Positions 41,552-51,045 of a stretch of 64,000 nucleotides of DNA are shown here, piece by piece. The notes under the pieces were generated by a model, which saw only the letters and a list, made by a program, of their open reading frames with translations, had not been told where the DNA came from and did not search any database. Both the position numbers and the translations under genes were made by a program. The stretch's first letter is position 1. Each line of letters opens with the position of its first letter. This DNA comes from Rhodococcus sp. RD6.2 (GTDB taxonomy: Bacteria; Actinomycetota; Actinomycetes; Mycobacteriales; Mycobacteriaceae). The DNA is taken from assembly GCF_001040705.1 (NCBI RefSeq), contig NZ_CVQP01000005.1:172675-236674 (forward strand). The letters are read 5' to 3'.

Positions 41552-43210
41552 ATGACCACCTCCACCGATCCGCAGGCGTACCTCGCCGCAGTCGTCTCCC
41601 GCTTGACCGGACCGGACGCCCCCTTCGAACTGGTCGAAGAGGAGGTGCGCGGGGCACCGATGCCGGTGATGCGGAGCCGCAACCACGCCGTTCACGAACT
41701 GTTGACGGCGTCCCGCGCCTTCGGTGACCGCGACTACCTCGTCGCCGAGGACCGGCGGATGTCCTTCGCCGAGCACGCCGACGCCGTCGCCGCGCTGGCG
41801 CGCGCACTGGCCGACGAGTACGGCATCGGCGCGGGCGACCGCGTCGGCATCCTCGCCGCCAACACCATCGAATGGGTCGTCGCGTTCTGGGCGACGCAGT
41901 CGCTCGGCGCGATCGCGGTCGGCCTCAATGGATGGTGGGTGCCACGCGAGATCGAGCACGGTGTCGGTCTGACCACTCCGACGGTGCTGATCGCCGACGC
42001 CAAGCGCGCCGCCGTCGTGGCCGAGACCGATGTCGACGTCCCCGTCCTGACGATGGAGGAGGATCTGCCGCGGCTGATCGAGGCGCATCGCGGTGCCGAC
42101 CTGCCGACCGCCGAGGTCGACGAGGACGATCCGGCGGTCATCCTGTTCACCAGCGGAACCAGTGGAAAGCCCAAGGGTGCGCTGCACTCCCAGCGGAATC
42201 TGCTCGCGGTCGTGGACTACCACCGGTACAACGACGCCCTGCTCGACGCCTTCGCCGGGAAGGAATACGACCCGGCACGGCCCAGCGACCTGCGGTACCT
42301 GCTCACCTCACCGCTGTTCCACATCGCGAGCCTGCACAACCTCGTCGTGCCGCGCCTCGCCACCGGCAGCGCCGTGATCATGTACCAGGGCTCCTTCGAC
42401 GCCGACCGCGTCCTCGCCCTCGTCGAGCGGGAGAAGGTCACCAACTGGGGCGCCGTCCCCACCATGGCGGCGCGGCTGATCGAGCACGGCAACGTCCGGA
42501 AGTACGACACCACGTCCCTGACCGCGTTCGCCCTGGCGTCGGCACCGTCGTCGGTGGCCTTCAAGGAACGTCTGCGCGAAGAGGTGCCGTTCGCGGCCAA
42601 TTCCCTCACCGACAGCTACGGCCTCACCGAATGCAGCACCGGCGTCGCCGTGGCGACCCCAATGGATGTCCAGATGTTCCCGGGCACCCTGGGCCGGCCG
42701 ATCTTCGGCGTCGCGCTGGAGATCCGCGATCCGCTGGGAGAACGGGTGCCGGACGGTGAGGAAGGCGAGGTGTGTGTTCGCAGCCCGTACGTGATGCTCG
42801 GCTACTGGGACAACCCGGAAGCCACCGCGTCCGCGATCAGGGACGGCTGGCTCCACACCGGCGACTTCGGCCGCATCGACGACGGTCGACTGCGGCTGAC
42901 GGGTCGCCGCTCCGACCTGATCCTGCGCGGCGGCGAGAACGTCTACCCCACCGAGATCGAACAGTGCCTCGACGAGCATCCCGACGTCGTCGAGTGCGCG
43001 GTCGTCGGTGAAGCACACGAGGACCTGGGCCAGGAGGTCGCAGCGATCATCGTCGTCCGTGCGGGTGCCACGGTGTCGGAGGAAGAGCTGAGGCAGTTCG
43101 CCGCCGATCAGCTCTCGTACTTCAAGGTGCCGACGCGGTGGCGGTTGACTACGGAACCGTTGCCGCGCAACGCAACCGGAAAGGTATCGCGTGGACAGGT
43201 CAAGCTCTGA
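41552..43210 (+). CDS. AMP-forming acyl-CoA synthetase
   Basis: 552 residues from the ATG at 41552 (GTG 41516 would add 12). Motifs: [95 protein letters not shown], and Lys near the end in [15 protein letters not shown]. It belongs to the CaiC/long-chain branch of acyl-CoA ligases. The opposite orientation to the FadD17-like gene and the coupled NTF2-like gene at its 3' end (20-bp overlap) point to a two-gene unit. The substrate is unknown; a second steroid or lipid acid is plausible. Confidence 0.9.
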   Translation: MTTSTDPQAYLAAVVSRLTGPDAPFELVEEEVRGAPMPVMRSRNHAVHELLTASRAFGDRDYLVAEDRRMSFAEHADAVAALARALADEYGIGAGDRVGILAANTIEWVVAFWATQSLGAIAVGLNGWWVPREIEHGVGLTTPTVLIADAKRAAVVAETDVDVPVLTMEEDLPRLIEAHRGADLPTAEVDEDDPAVILFTSGTSGKPKGALHSQRNLLAVVDYHRYNDALLDAFAGKEYDPARPSDLRYLLTSPLFHIASLHNLVVPRLATGSAVIMYQGSFDADRVLALVEREKVTNWGAVPTMAARLIEHGNVRKYDTTSLTAFALASAPSSVAFKERLREEVPFAANSLTDSYGLTECSTGVAVATPMDVQMFPGTLGRPIFGVALEIRDPLGERVPDGEEGEVCVRSPYVMLGYWDNPEATASAIRDGWLHTGDFGRIDDGRLRLTGRRSDLILRGGENVYPTEIEQCLDEHPDVVECAVVGEAHEDLGQEVAAIIVVRAGATVSEEELRQFAADQLSYFKVPTRWRLTTEPLPRNATGKVSRGQVKL

Positions 43211-43694
43211 CCGCGCGGCAGTCGACAGGCTCGTGGCGATCGAGGCCGTTCGGGACCTGATCATCTCGTATTCGCACCTGATCGACCGCGGCGAGCTGGA
43301 TGCGGTTGCGGCCCTGTTCGCCGACGCCGTCTACGGCTTGGGGGACGGGGACGGCAACCCCGTCGGCGCGGTCACCGACCGGGACGCCACGGCGGTCCGG
43401 CAGGCCAACGAGGCGTTCATCCGGATGCACGGGGATCCGCCGTCACCGCGCACCAAGCACGTCACCACCAACATCCTGGTCACCGTGGCCGACGACAACA
43501 CCGAGGCGAGCGCGGTGTCGTACGTGACGGTGCTGCAGGGGACGGAGACACTGCCCTTGCAGCCGATTCTCGTCGGCCGCTACTTCGACCGGTTCGCCGT
43601 GCTCGACGGCACCTGGCGGTTCACCCAGCGCCTGTGCTGCATCGACCACACCGGTGACCTGACGGAGCATGCGCAGCGACATCTGCGCTCGTGA
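43191..43694 (+). CDS. SnoaL-like/NTF2-fold protein
   Basis: 167 residues: [55 protein letters not shown] and [20 protein letters not shown] with a terminal HTGDL. Typical SnoaL_4 domain protein; members include ring-cleavage accessory enzymes and isomerases. The GTG start lies 20 bp inside the acyl-CoA ligase gene, suggesting coupled translation and a role in the same pathway. Confidence 0.8.
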   Translation: MDRSSSDRAAVDRLVAIEAVRDLIISYSHLIDRGELDAVAALFADAVYGLGDGDGNPVGAVTDRDATAVRQANEAFIRMHGDPPSPRTKHVTTNILVTVADDNTEASAVSYVTVLQGTETLPLQPILVGRYFDRFAVLDGTWRFTQRLCCIDHTGDLTEHAQRHLRS

Positions 43695-43727
43695 ACATGC
43701 CACGGCCCGGCGCGGCCCGCTCGGGCA

Positions 43728-43754
43728 CCGGTACGGGTCGAGGACCCGTACCGG
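43728..43754. terminator. Hairpin terminator between convergent genes
   Basis: A perfect 12-bp stem (CCGGTACGGGTC and complement) with a 3-nt loop lies between the NTF2-like gene and the convergent secreted-protein gene. Confidence 0.7.
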
Positions 43755-43762
43755 CACAGTGA

Positions 43763-44230
43763 TCAGCTACTGAACAGAAGCGGCAGGCCGACCGTCATGT
43801 CGACGCTTCCCAGCGGGATCGGCGAGCCGACACTGCCGAGGGAGCCACCGGAGGCCCCGATGGTGACCGGCACTCCCCCCTCAGGGGTCAGGACGGTTGT
43901 CCCGTCGGCGTCGGTGCACAGTGCCCCGATCAAGTACTTACCCGGGTCGAGTTCGGTCGAGACGAAGGTGCCCGAGCCGGGGTTTCCGATGATCAGCACC
44001 GGGGTGGCTGCGATCGCTGTATGGGATTCGTTCGAAACCGTGGCCCAGCACAGGCCGAGGCTCGGGGAGCTCACCCCGGAGAACTGCACGACCACCCGGG
44101 TGCCGCTGTTGTCCACGCTCGCGGTTCCCTCGACCGTGGCCGAGGCAAGCGCGGGAAGCGCGAGCAGGGCCGTGGCGGCCAGAGCAGTTGTAGCGCCGAG
44201 CCGCGCGGTGTTCTTGCGAAGGGAGTTCAC
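43763..44230 (-). CDS. Small secreted protein with two cysteines
   Basis: 155 residues. Signal peptide MNSLRKNTARLGATTALAAT ... LPALASATV (cleavage near residue 30-32). The mature part is beta-rich (RVVVQFSGVSS) with two Cys: LGLCWATVSN and PGKYLIGALCTDADG. The C-terminus is Gly/Ser-rich (GASGGSLGSVGSPIPLG). A related composition and the PGxYxxxxxC pattern recur in the secreted protein at 48.5 kb. The GTG start is preceded by GGAGA. Unknown surface or extracellular function; I recognise no named family. Confidence 0.78.
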   Translation of the reverse strand: MNSLRKNTARLGATTALAATALLALPALASATVEGTASVDNSGTRVVVQFSGVSSPSLGLCWATVSNESHTAIAATPVLIIGNPGSGTFVSTELDPGKYLIGALCTDADGTTVLTPEGGVPVTIGASGGSLGSVGSPIPLGSVDMTVGLPLLFSS

Positions 44231-44648
44231 TGCTGTCTCCAATGTCTTGCGGTTGGTTGGGTCGGCACGCCGCCGTGTGGGTCTGCGACGAAGCGAGCGT
44301 GCGGCTGCCATCATGCCCACTCGGACACGACCCCCTCCCGGTTTTCCGGGATTCCATGATCAGCACTCGCCTCGGAAACATTCTGTTAGACACAATGATT
44401 CCGTCGTGCAGATCAACACGATCCAACCCGCGTCGGACACTCCTGGTGCATGTCTTCTCCACGCCCCCTCCGGTGCATCCATTCGCTTCCACTCCGGCCT
44501 CCGGATCACACCCGCTGGGCATCGCCACTTTCCCGGGATTCCTTGTCCCATCCAACAGCCTTGTCGGCCAACATCATTCACTCTGCAAGCTAGTGATCTG
44601 CCCTGCTCACCGTGTTCGCCACCGTGGGACAGCCGTAGTATCGGCAAG
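44231..44648. other. 418-bp intergenic region between divergent genes
   Basis: It lies between the minus-strand secreted-protein gene and the plus-strand FAD/Fe-S oxidoreductase gene. Base composition is lower in GC than the neighbours, with AT-rich spots around 44370-44400 (CATTCTGTTAGACACAATG) that could contain promoters. No coding frame on either strand has a ribosome-binding site or family features, and no strong repeat was seen. Confidence 0.5.
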
Positions 44649-47456
44649 GTGTCCAGCAACCAGGCCATGTCGTCCGCGATCGCGACACTGCGCACTCGCA
44701 TCGCCGGCGAGGTCGACGACGCTGTCCGGCGCCGCGCCGAGTACTCGTCGGACGCCTCGAACTACCGCGTCGTTCCCGCTGCGGTGGTGTTTCCCAGCTC
44801 GGACGACGACGTGGCCGCGGCGCTCGCGGCGGGACGCGAGTACGGTCTGCCCGTGACCGCGAGGGGCGCGGGAACGTCGGTGGCGGGCAACGCGATCGGT
44901 CCCGGTCTCGTCCTCGACTTCAGCCGCCACCTGAACCGGATCGTCGATCTCGACGGCGACGCCCGCACCGCGGTCGTACAGCCGGGGGTGGTGCTGTCGA
45001 CGCTGCAGCGCGCTGCGGCGGCACACGGGCTGCGATTCGGCCCCGACCCGTCCACGCAGGACCGCTGCACGATCGGCGGGATGCTCGGCAACAATGCGTG
45101 CGGTCCGCGCGCGGTGGCATGGGGACGCACCGCCGACAACACCCGCACGCTGCGGATCCTCGATGCTACCGACGTCGAGCGAACCCTCGCCGACGACCTG
45201 TCCGCCGTCCCGGGGATCGACGCGTTCGTCACCGCGAACCTCGCGACGCTGCGCACCGAACTGGGGCGTTTCGACCGCCAGGCATCCGGGTTCTCCCTCG
45301 AACACCTCCTCCCGGAGCGCGGCCACGCGCTCGCGAAGGCCTTCGTCGGTACCGAGGGCACCTGCGGTCTGATCCTCGACGCGACCGTCGACCTGGTCCC
45401 GGTGCCCGCCGCGACCGCGCTCGCCGTGCTCGGCTACCCCGACATGCCGACCGCCGCCGACGACGCAGTCGCGTTGACGGTGTTCGAACCACTCGCGGTC
45501 GAGGGCATCGACGCCCGCCTCGTCGACGTTGTCCGCCGCCACAAAGGCCCGGCCGCGGTGCCGGACCTTCCCCGGGGCACCGGCTGGCTGTTCGTCGAAA
45601 TGGCCGGGGCCACAACGGTAGATGCCATCGTCGCCGCCGAAGCCCTGTGCCACTCCTCTTCTGCGCTGGACACCCGCGTCCTGCCCACCGGTCCGGAATC
45701 GGCTGCGCTGTGGCGTATCCGCGCCGACGGCGTCGGACTCGCCGGTCGCACCCGCGACGGAAGCCCCGCGTGGCCGGGATGGGAGGACGCCGCAGTCCCC
45801 CAGCACCGTCTCGGGGCGTACCTGCGTGACTTCGACGACCTGATGCACGGCCACGACGTCGACGGACTGCTGTACGGCCACTTCGGTGACGGCTGCGTGC
45901 ACATTCGGCTGGACTTCCCGTTCGACCGGGCACCGCATCGTTTCCGGGAGTTCCTCGTCGATGCCGCGACGCTGGTTGCCGCCCATGGTGGTTCGATGTC
46001 CGGTGAGCACGGTGACGGACGCGCGCGATCCGAACTACTCCCCCTGATGTACTCCCCGGCCGCACTGTCCACCTTCGCGGGGTTCAAGGCGCTCTTCGAC
46101 CCCGACGGTTCGCTCAATCCCGGAGTCGTGGTGGAACCCGCCGCGGTGGACGCCGACCTGCGTGTCCCTGCCGCCGCGCCGGCCAAGGGCGCCGGCGGCT
46201 TCGCCCTGCTCGAGGACGGCGGCGACCTGTCGGTCGCCGCGCACCGCTGCGTCGGAATCGGCAAGTGCCGAGCCGACTCCGGCGCATCCGGCGGGTTCAT
46301 GTGTCCGTCCTATCAGGCGACGCGGGACGAGAAGGACAGCACCCGAGGACGGGCCCGCGTGCTGCAGGAGACCATCAACGGCACCCTCGTCACAGACGGC
46401 TTCGCATCCGAGGAGCTCGCCGAGTCACTCGACCTGTGCCTGTCCTGCAAGGCGTGCGCGTCGGACTGCCCGGCCGGGGTGGACATGGCCACCTACAAGT
46501 CGGAGGTGCTGCACCGCCGATACCGCAGACGCCTCCGACCGCTGAGCCACTACACCCTCGGCCAGATGTCTCGATGGACCGGGATTGCTTCGGCAGCACC
46601 GCGTTTCACGAACGCACTGGCGCGAGTCGGACCGCTGCGCCGCGGCGGGATGCGACTGGCCGGTCTCGACACCCGCCGCGACGTCCCAGAGGTCGCGGCG
46701 CAGAGTTTCCGCCGCTGGTGGCGAAGACGCGCGCCTCGGACCGGTGGCCGTGACGTCCTGCTGTGGGTCGACACGTTCACCGACGGCTTCGCCCCCGACG
46801 CTGCCCGGGACGCCGTCGGTCTGCTCGAGTCCGCCGGCTACCGCGTCACGCTCACGGAGCGACGCGTCTGCTGCGGTCTCACCTGGATCAGCACCGGCCA
46901 ACTCGGCGGTGCGCGAAAGCAATTGACGGCGACACTCGACCAACTCGAACCGCACCTCGACGCCGGGGTTCCGATCATCGCCCTGGAGCCGTCCTGCGCC
47001 GCGGTGCTGCGCTCGGACCTGGTGGAGCTGCTTCCCGAGGACCCACGTTCTCCTCGGGTCGCGAGCGCCACGACCACCCTCGCGGAGTTCCTCACGATGG
47101 CCACCACCGCGAACGGCGAACCGTGGCAACCGCCCGATCTGACCGGTGTCGAGGTCGTCGTTCAGCCGCACTGCCACCAGCACGCCGTCATGGGGTTCCG
47201 CCCGGACCGCGCGCTCCTCGACCGGGCGGGCGCCACCGTTCACCAGCTCGCGGGCTGCTGCGGGCTGGCCGGGAACTTCGGGATGGAACGAGGCCACTAC
47301 GACGTCTCGGTCGCCGTCGCGGAGGCTGCTCTGCTTCCCGCGCTGGCTGCGCACCCCGACGCGATCCTGCTCGCCGACGGATTCTCGTGCCGCACCCAGG
47401 CCGCGCAGCTCACCGGGCGCACCGGGGTACACCTGGCGACGCTGCTGCGGCGCTGA
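44649..47456 (+). CDS. Fused FAD-linked oxidase and Fe-S oxidoreductase (D-lactate/2-hydroxyacid dehydrogenase type)
   Basis: About 935 residues. The first half is a PCMH-type FAD oxidase (FPSSDDDVAAALAAGREYGL, then RGAGTSVAGNAIGPGLVLDF; GTEGTCGLILDATVDLVPVP; C-terminal FAD oxidase with YGHFGDGCVHIRLDF and MSGEHGDGRARSELL). The second half holds two [4Fe-4S] motifs (CVGIGKCRADSG with a distal CP; CLSCKACASDCP) and two CCG-type cysteine-rich domains (CCGLTWISTGQL, CCGLAGNFGMERG). This is a GlcD-GlcF-like fusion, membrane-peripheral, passing electrons from a 2-hydroxyacid to quinone or an electron carrier. Start GTG 44649 or ATG 44667. Confidence 0.88.
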   Translation: MSSNQAMSSAIATLRTRIAGEVDDAVRRRAEYSSDASNYRVVPAAVVFPSSDDDVAAALAAGREYGLPVTARGAGTSVAGNAIGPGLVLDFSRHLNRIVDLDGDARTAVVQPGVVLSTLQRAAAAHGLRFGPDPSTQDRCTIGGMLGNNACGPRAVAWGRTADNTRTLRILDATDVERTLADDLSAVPGIDAFVTANLATLRTELGRFDRQASGFSLEHLLPERGHALAKAFVGTEGTCGLILDATVDLVPVPAATALAVLGYPDMPTAADDAVALTVFEPLAVEGIDARLVDVVRRHKGPAAVPDLPRGTGWLFVEMAGATTVDAIVAAEALCHSSSALDTRVLPTGPESAALWRIRADGVGLAGRTRDGSPAWPGWEDAAVPQHRLGAYLRDFDDLMHGHDVDGLLYGHFGDGCVHIRLDFPFDRAPHRFREFLVDAATLVAAHGGSMSGEHGDGRARSELLPLMYSPAALSTFAGFKALFDPDGSLNPGVVVEPAAVDADLRVPAAAPAKGAGGFALLEDGGDLSVAAHRCVGIGKCRADSGASGGFMCPSYQATRDEKDSTRGRARVLQETINGTLVTDGFASEELAESLDLCLSCKACASDCPAGVDMATYKSEVLHRRYRRRLRPLSHYTLGQMSRWTGIASAAPRFTNALARVGPLRRGGMRLAGLDTRRDVPEVAAQSFRRWWRRRAPRTGGRDVLLWVDTFTDGFAPDAARDAVGLLESAGYRVTLTERRVCCGLTWISTGQLGGARKQLTATLDQLEPHLDAGVPIIALEPSCAAVLRSDLVELLPEDPRSPRVASATTTLAEFLTMATTANGEPWQPPDLTGVEVVVQPHCHQHAVMGFRPDRALLDRAGATVHQLAGCCGLAGNFGMERGHYDVSVAVAEAALLPALAAHPDAILLADGFSCRTQAAQLTGRTGVHLATLLRR

Positions 47457-47461
47457 CCGCG

Positions 47462-48370
47462 TCAGCTGCCCCGCACCATCCCCAGCTGTGCGAGTGGGGC
47501 GGCGACGGCGTTCTCGTCGAACGCCATCAGCACCGCCTGCGTGATGTGCCGCTGCACCGCCCACTGACGGCCCGGCTTGACCCGCACCGTCAGACGCAGC
47601 GTCACGGCCTCCGGTGTCACGCTGTTGACGCCGAGCATCTTCGGGGTTTCGAGGACCGCGTCGGCGATCGACTCGTCCTCGGCCGCGGCCGTCGCGGCCT
47701 CCGTCGCGACCTGCGTCGCCTTCGGCACGCCCGAACTGTGGGCGATCGGCAGGTCGATCACCGCGACGGCATGCCCCTGACTCATGTTGCCGACGCGGGC
47801 GATCTCACCGTTGCGGCAGTACCACAACGTCCCTTGCACGTCGCGGATCGTCGTCACCCGCAGTCCGACCGTCTCGACGGTGCCGATGGCGTCACCGACG
47901 TCGACGGTGTCACCCACTCCGTACTGGTCCTCGAGCAGCATGAACATGCCGGTGAGGAAGTCCCGCACCAGGTTCTGCGCGCCGAAACCGAGCGCGACTC
48001 CGACCACACCGGCCGACGCGACGAGGGGCGCGACATTGACACTGAAACTGGTGAGGATCTGCAGTACGCACCAGGTGAGCGTCACGATCGAGACGACGGA
48101 CTTGAGGACCGAGCCGATCGTGCGGGCCCGCTGCGCTCGTCGTTGCGCGGCAACCGAATCGCGCACACCGCCGGGAAGCCGCTCCTTGAGTGGTGCCAGC
48201 AATCGCGGTTCGGCGCCCGGTCTCTCACGTGTCGCGCGGTCGATGGCTCGGTGCAGCGTGAATCTCAGCAGGAGTGCGACCAGGACGTAGACCGCGATCT
48301 CGAGGGGACGCTCGACCAGCCACAAGCGCGCGGTGTCGGACAATGCCAGCGAACTCGATAGGTACATCAT
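47462..48370 (-). CDS. Small-conductance mechanosensitive channel (MscS family)
   Basis: 302 residues. Transmembrane helices are in the N-terminal 110 residues; the pore helix region is VASAGVVGVALGFGAQNLVR and the beta domain begins DFLTGMFMLLEDQYGVGDTV, then VGDAIGTVETVGLRVTTIRD, the MscS signature. The C-terminal alpha/beta domain is shorter than in E. coli but complete (VRVKPGRQWAVQRHITQAVL). It protects against hypo-osmotic shock. It converges with the oxidoreductase gene, stops only 5 bp apart, so no terminator separates them. Confidence 0.9.
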   Translation of the reverse strand: MMYLSSSLALSDTARLWLVERPLEIAVYVLVALLLRFTLHRAIDRATRERPGAEPRLLAPLKERLPGGVRDSVAAQRRAQRARTIGSVLKSVVSIVTLTWCVLQILTSFSVNVAPLVASAGVVGVALGFGAQNLVRDFLTGMFMLLEDQYGVGDTVDVGDAIGTVETVGLRVTTIRDVQGTLWYCRNGEIARVGNMSQGHAVAVIDLPIAHSSGVPKATQVATEAATAAAEDESIADAVLETPKMLGVNSVTPEAVTLRLTVRVKPGRQWAVQRHITQAVLMAFDENAVAAPLAQLGMVRGS

Positions 48371-48520
48371 CGCCGTCGACCATACGGAAGGCGCACCGCG
48401 CGCCACGGGCCCGCCGTGGGCACCATGTCGCTGGTCACATCCCACCATCGATGGCCCAGGTCGGGCACCATCAGACCACGAGGTCCACTTTCCATCGACC
48501 GACTCGAGAGCTGGTGACCA

Positions 48521-49198
48521 GTGGGACACACGACTACACGCTCGATCACAACCACCACGACCATCGCAGGAGCGGCGGCCGTCGCGCTCGCGGTGTCACT
48601 GCTCACCGCACCCGCGGCGTCCGCGCAGATCCCGCCGCCGGAACCACCGGAGATCACCACCACGGTCGACGGGAACACCGTGACCATCGACCTGGTGGAC
48701 CCGAACAGAGGGATTTCGCACCTTCTCACGGCGTGCACGGCAGCGCTGGTCAACCCGGTGAAGGGCGTCAACCTCATCCCCGCGATCGCCTCGGGCACTC
48801 TCCCACCGATCAGCGAGATCGACCCCGCCGTCTTCGAGTGGGGTCCGTCGCTCCTCACGACGAACGCCGCGACCCGGGAACGCACCTACGAGCTCGGCGA
48901 GATCCCCTCCGGTGTCTACGTCGCGGTCGGGTTCTGCATCAATCCGAACATCACCAACCCTGCGGTCGACTTCGAGCCCGTGTTCGTAGGCGGCACCATC
49001 GAGGTCGGCTCGGCCGTCCTCGACCTCGGCAGCGCTGTCGTCGAGACCCCGGGAGCGCTGACCGCGGTTCTGGAACTGCTCGGCATCGACACCGGCAGCC
49101 TCGGCAGCGCCGAGGGCAGCGCAGTCGGATCCGGAGAGGTCGGGTCCGGAGACGCGGCGGTCGGATCCGGGGACGCGACCGTGGGAAGCGGGAACTGA
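48521..49198 (+). CDS. Secreted protein with Gly-Ser repeat tail
   Basis: 225 residues. Signal peptide (ITTTTTIAGAAAVALAVSLL ... AASAQ, cleavage near residue 36). The mature domain carries two Cys (LLTACTAALVN; YVAVGFCINPN in a GEIPSGVYVAVGF context). The last 30 residues are a repeat of GSG/GS units with acidic residues (AVGSGEVGSGDAAVGSGDA). The pattern resembles the smaller secreted protein at 43.8 kb. The start is GTG at 48521. Function unknown; a surface-associated or wall-bound protein is plausible. Confidence 0.78.
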   Translation: MGHTTTRSITTTTTIAGAAAVALAVSLLTAPAASAQIPPPEPPEITTTVDGNTVTIDLVDPNRGISHLLTACTAALVNPVKGVNLIPAIASGTLPPISEIDPAVFEWGPSLLTTNAATRERTYELGEIPSGVYVAVGFCINPNITNPAVDFEPVFVGGTIEVGSAVLDLGSAVVETPGALTAVLELLGIDTGSLGSAEGSAVGSGEVGSGDAAVGSGDATVGSGN

Positions 49199-49205
49199 GG
49201 GACCG

Positions 49206-50450
49206 TCAGCGTGTGATCCGCTCCGCGACGATCACCGCGTCACGCACGCGATCGTCCGAATCGGCGGAGAGCCGTTCGAGTTCGGCCGTGTACCGCGCGC
49301 GGCGGTCCGCCGCCAGCCGGACATCCGCGAGGACGACCACGGCGTGTCGGCGAACGGCGGCCCATTCCGATCCGAGACCCCCGAAGGCGACCTCGACCTC
49401 GTCCGCAGCGAGCACGCAGTAGCCGCTGCCGGGGGCCAGGCGCACGCAGACGGGGTCGTGCAGCGAGGGATGGGCCGTCAGCGCCGCCTCGAGCGGGGCG
49501 TAGTCGAGCGGCGTCGGGACCCCGATGTCGCGGAACGAGGTGTACGGCGCGGTGAGTGCCCGGACGGCGACCTCCTCGGGTAGGCGTTCGATCCGCGCGA
49601 CCGCGACGTCCATCCGGCCGAGGCGGGCGAGTGCTGCGGCGGCCCAGGCGCGGTCCGGAACGGACAGCGACCGCGTCGCGACGACCGCATCCAACGCGTC
49701 GACGACATCGTCGGACGATTCGCCCAGTTCACCGAGAAGTTTTGCCCATTGCCACTTCTCGCGAGCTCGCCGAATCCGGTCCAGCACCGTGGGAACGGCG
49801 TCGCGACCGAGCTCGCGAAGCCAGGCGATCGCGCGTTCGGCTCCCGGTGGCGGCGAGACGTGTGCGTCGACGATCTCGACGAGTTCGGCGATACGCGCCC
49901 CCACGGGCAGAGCGGCAAGCCGGTCGACGGCGACCTGTTCCTCGTCCAGCTCGGGGAAGTGCTTGCGCACCTGCGCCTTCGACAGACTCAGTGGAATCAG
50001 CTCCCACGCCTCGTCCATCGCGACGGCGACGAAGTCGCGGTCGACGATCCCCTCGTCGACGAGGATGCGGCGGGCGGCGCGACACGCCTTGGCGGCGGTG
50101 CGCTCGAATCGAAGGTGCACGTGGTCCCAGTTGGCGTCGTCGCCCGCGGTCGCCGCGGCCGTGAGCGCCTCGGCGACCGCGTCGTCGTCGTCCCCGGGGT
50201 CGAGTTGCCACGGCCAGTCCGCGGGACTCCAGCGCAGGGCGTCGGCGTCGAATCTCTCGGTGGCGACGGACGCGAGCGAACGCTCACTGGCCACACCGAT
50301 CACCGGCCACGCGATCACACCGCCGGACTCGGCGTAGAACTCGTGGAGCGCGGCGCCGTAGATCCGATCGTCCGGGTGTTCGGCGTGCATCCGCCGCACG
50401 AACTCGACGATCCGGTCCCGAAACGTCGTCTCCACTCGCGCCCAGTCCAC
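49206..50450 (-). CDS. DUF4303-like protein with HEAT-type helical repeats
   Basis: 414 residues. The N-terminal ~170 residues resemble DUF4303 (FRDRIVEFVRRMHAEHPDDR, YGAALHEFYAESGGVIAWPV, SPADWPWQLDPG), a family of cytoplasmic proteins often linked to contact-dependent toxin or immunity loci. The rest is helical with HEAT-like repeats (AIAWLRELGRDAVPTVLDRI, WAAAALARLGRMDVAVARIE) and ends VRDAVIVAERITR. The start is GTG. No toxin gene or secretion system is nearby, so an immunity role is only a thought. It converges with the secreted-protein gene, 7 bp apart. Confidence 0.65.
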   Translation of the reverse strand: MDWARVETTFRDRIVEFVRRMHAEHPDDRIYGAALHEFYAESGGVIAWPVIGVASERSLASVATERFDADALRWSPADWPWQLDPGDDDDAVAEALTAAATAGDDANWDHVHLRFERTAAKACRAARRILVDEGIVDRDFVAVAMDEAWELIPLSLSKAQVRKHFPELDEEQVAVDRLAALPVGARIAELVEIVDAHVSPPPGAERAIAWLRELGRDAVPTVLDRIRRAREKWQWAKLLGELGESSDDVVDALDAVVATRSLSVPDRAWAAAALARLGRMDVAVARIERLPEEVAVRALTAPYTSFRDIGVPTPLDYAPLEAALTAHPSLHDPVCVRLAPGSGYCVLAADEVEVAFGGLGSEWAAVRRHAVVVLADVRLAADRRARYTAELERLSADSDDRVRDAVIVAERITR

Positions 50451-50592
50451 ACGCAGACCCTAGCCGCGGGCACGGACACCCCGCCTCCGACAACAGTCGA
50501 CGTTCGGCGCCGCCGGGCTTCTGCGGGACGCGGTGTCCCGCTGCCCGGGACACCGCTCGAACCCCCGTCGACGGACGGTGGAGGATACGGGC

Positions 50593-51018
50593 ATGACCAG
50601 CGACTTTGTTCAGAACGAGGCACCCGCCGAGGCGATTCGATCCCTCATCGCCCGCATCGCCCACGCCGCCGATGAGGCGGACGTCGTCACCTACTCCCAG
50701 CTCTACACCGAGGACGCCGTGTGGGAGATGACCGGCTCCCGGCCGCAGCTGAACTCCGGACTCGCCGAGATCCAGGCTGCAACCCGCGCACGCCGAGCGT
50801 CGGGCACCTCCGGACCCGGCACCGAAACCCGCCACCTTGCCTCGTGTATCGACGTCACCGTCGACTCCCCCGCCGAGGCCCGGGCGGAATCGTCGTGGCA
50901 GTTCTACTCCGACACCACCACCGCACCTCGGCTGACCACCATCGGCCGCTATCACGACAGGTTCCGTCGCGTGGACGGACGCTGGCTCCTGGCGCACCGC
51001 ACCATCACCATCGGCTGA
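50593..51018 (+). CDS. SnoaL-like/NTF2-fold protein
   Basis: 141 residues: RSLIARIAHAADEADVVTYS, YTEDAVWEMTGSRPQLNSGL, TRHLASCIDVTVDSPAEARA and DRFRRVDGRWLLAHRTITI. A third protein of the SnoaL_4 type in the window. It lies just before the convergent SDR gene; a dehydratase, isomerase or carrier function cannot be decided. The ATG follows GAGGATACGGGC. Confidence 0.8.
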   Translation: MTSDFVQNEAPAEAIRSLIARIAHAADEADVVTYSQLYTEDAVWEMTGSRPQLNSGLAEIQAATRARRASGTSGPGTETRHLASCIDVTVDSPAEARAESSWQFYSDTTTAPRLTTIGRYHDRFRRVDGRWLLAHRTITIG

Positions 51019-51045
51019 CGAACCTGCTTCGGCCGCAAGGCCGGC

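Noticed and set aside
43797-44648. Open frame extending the FAD/Fe-S oxidoreductase upstream by about 280 codons
   Set aside because: The extension runs antisense to the secreted-protein gene and through AT-richer intergenic DNA, with no conserved sequence. The family start fits GTG 44649 or ATG 44667.
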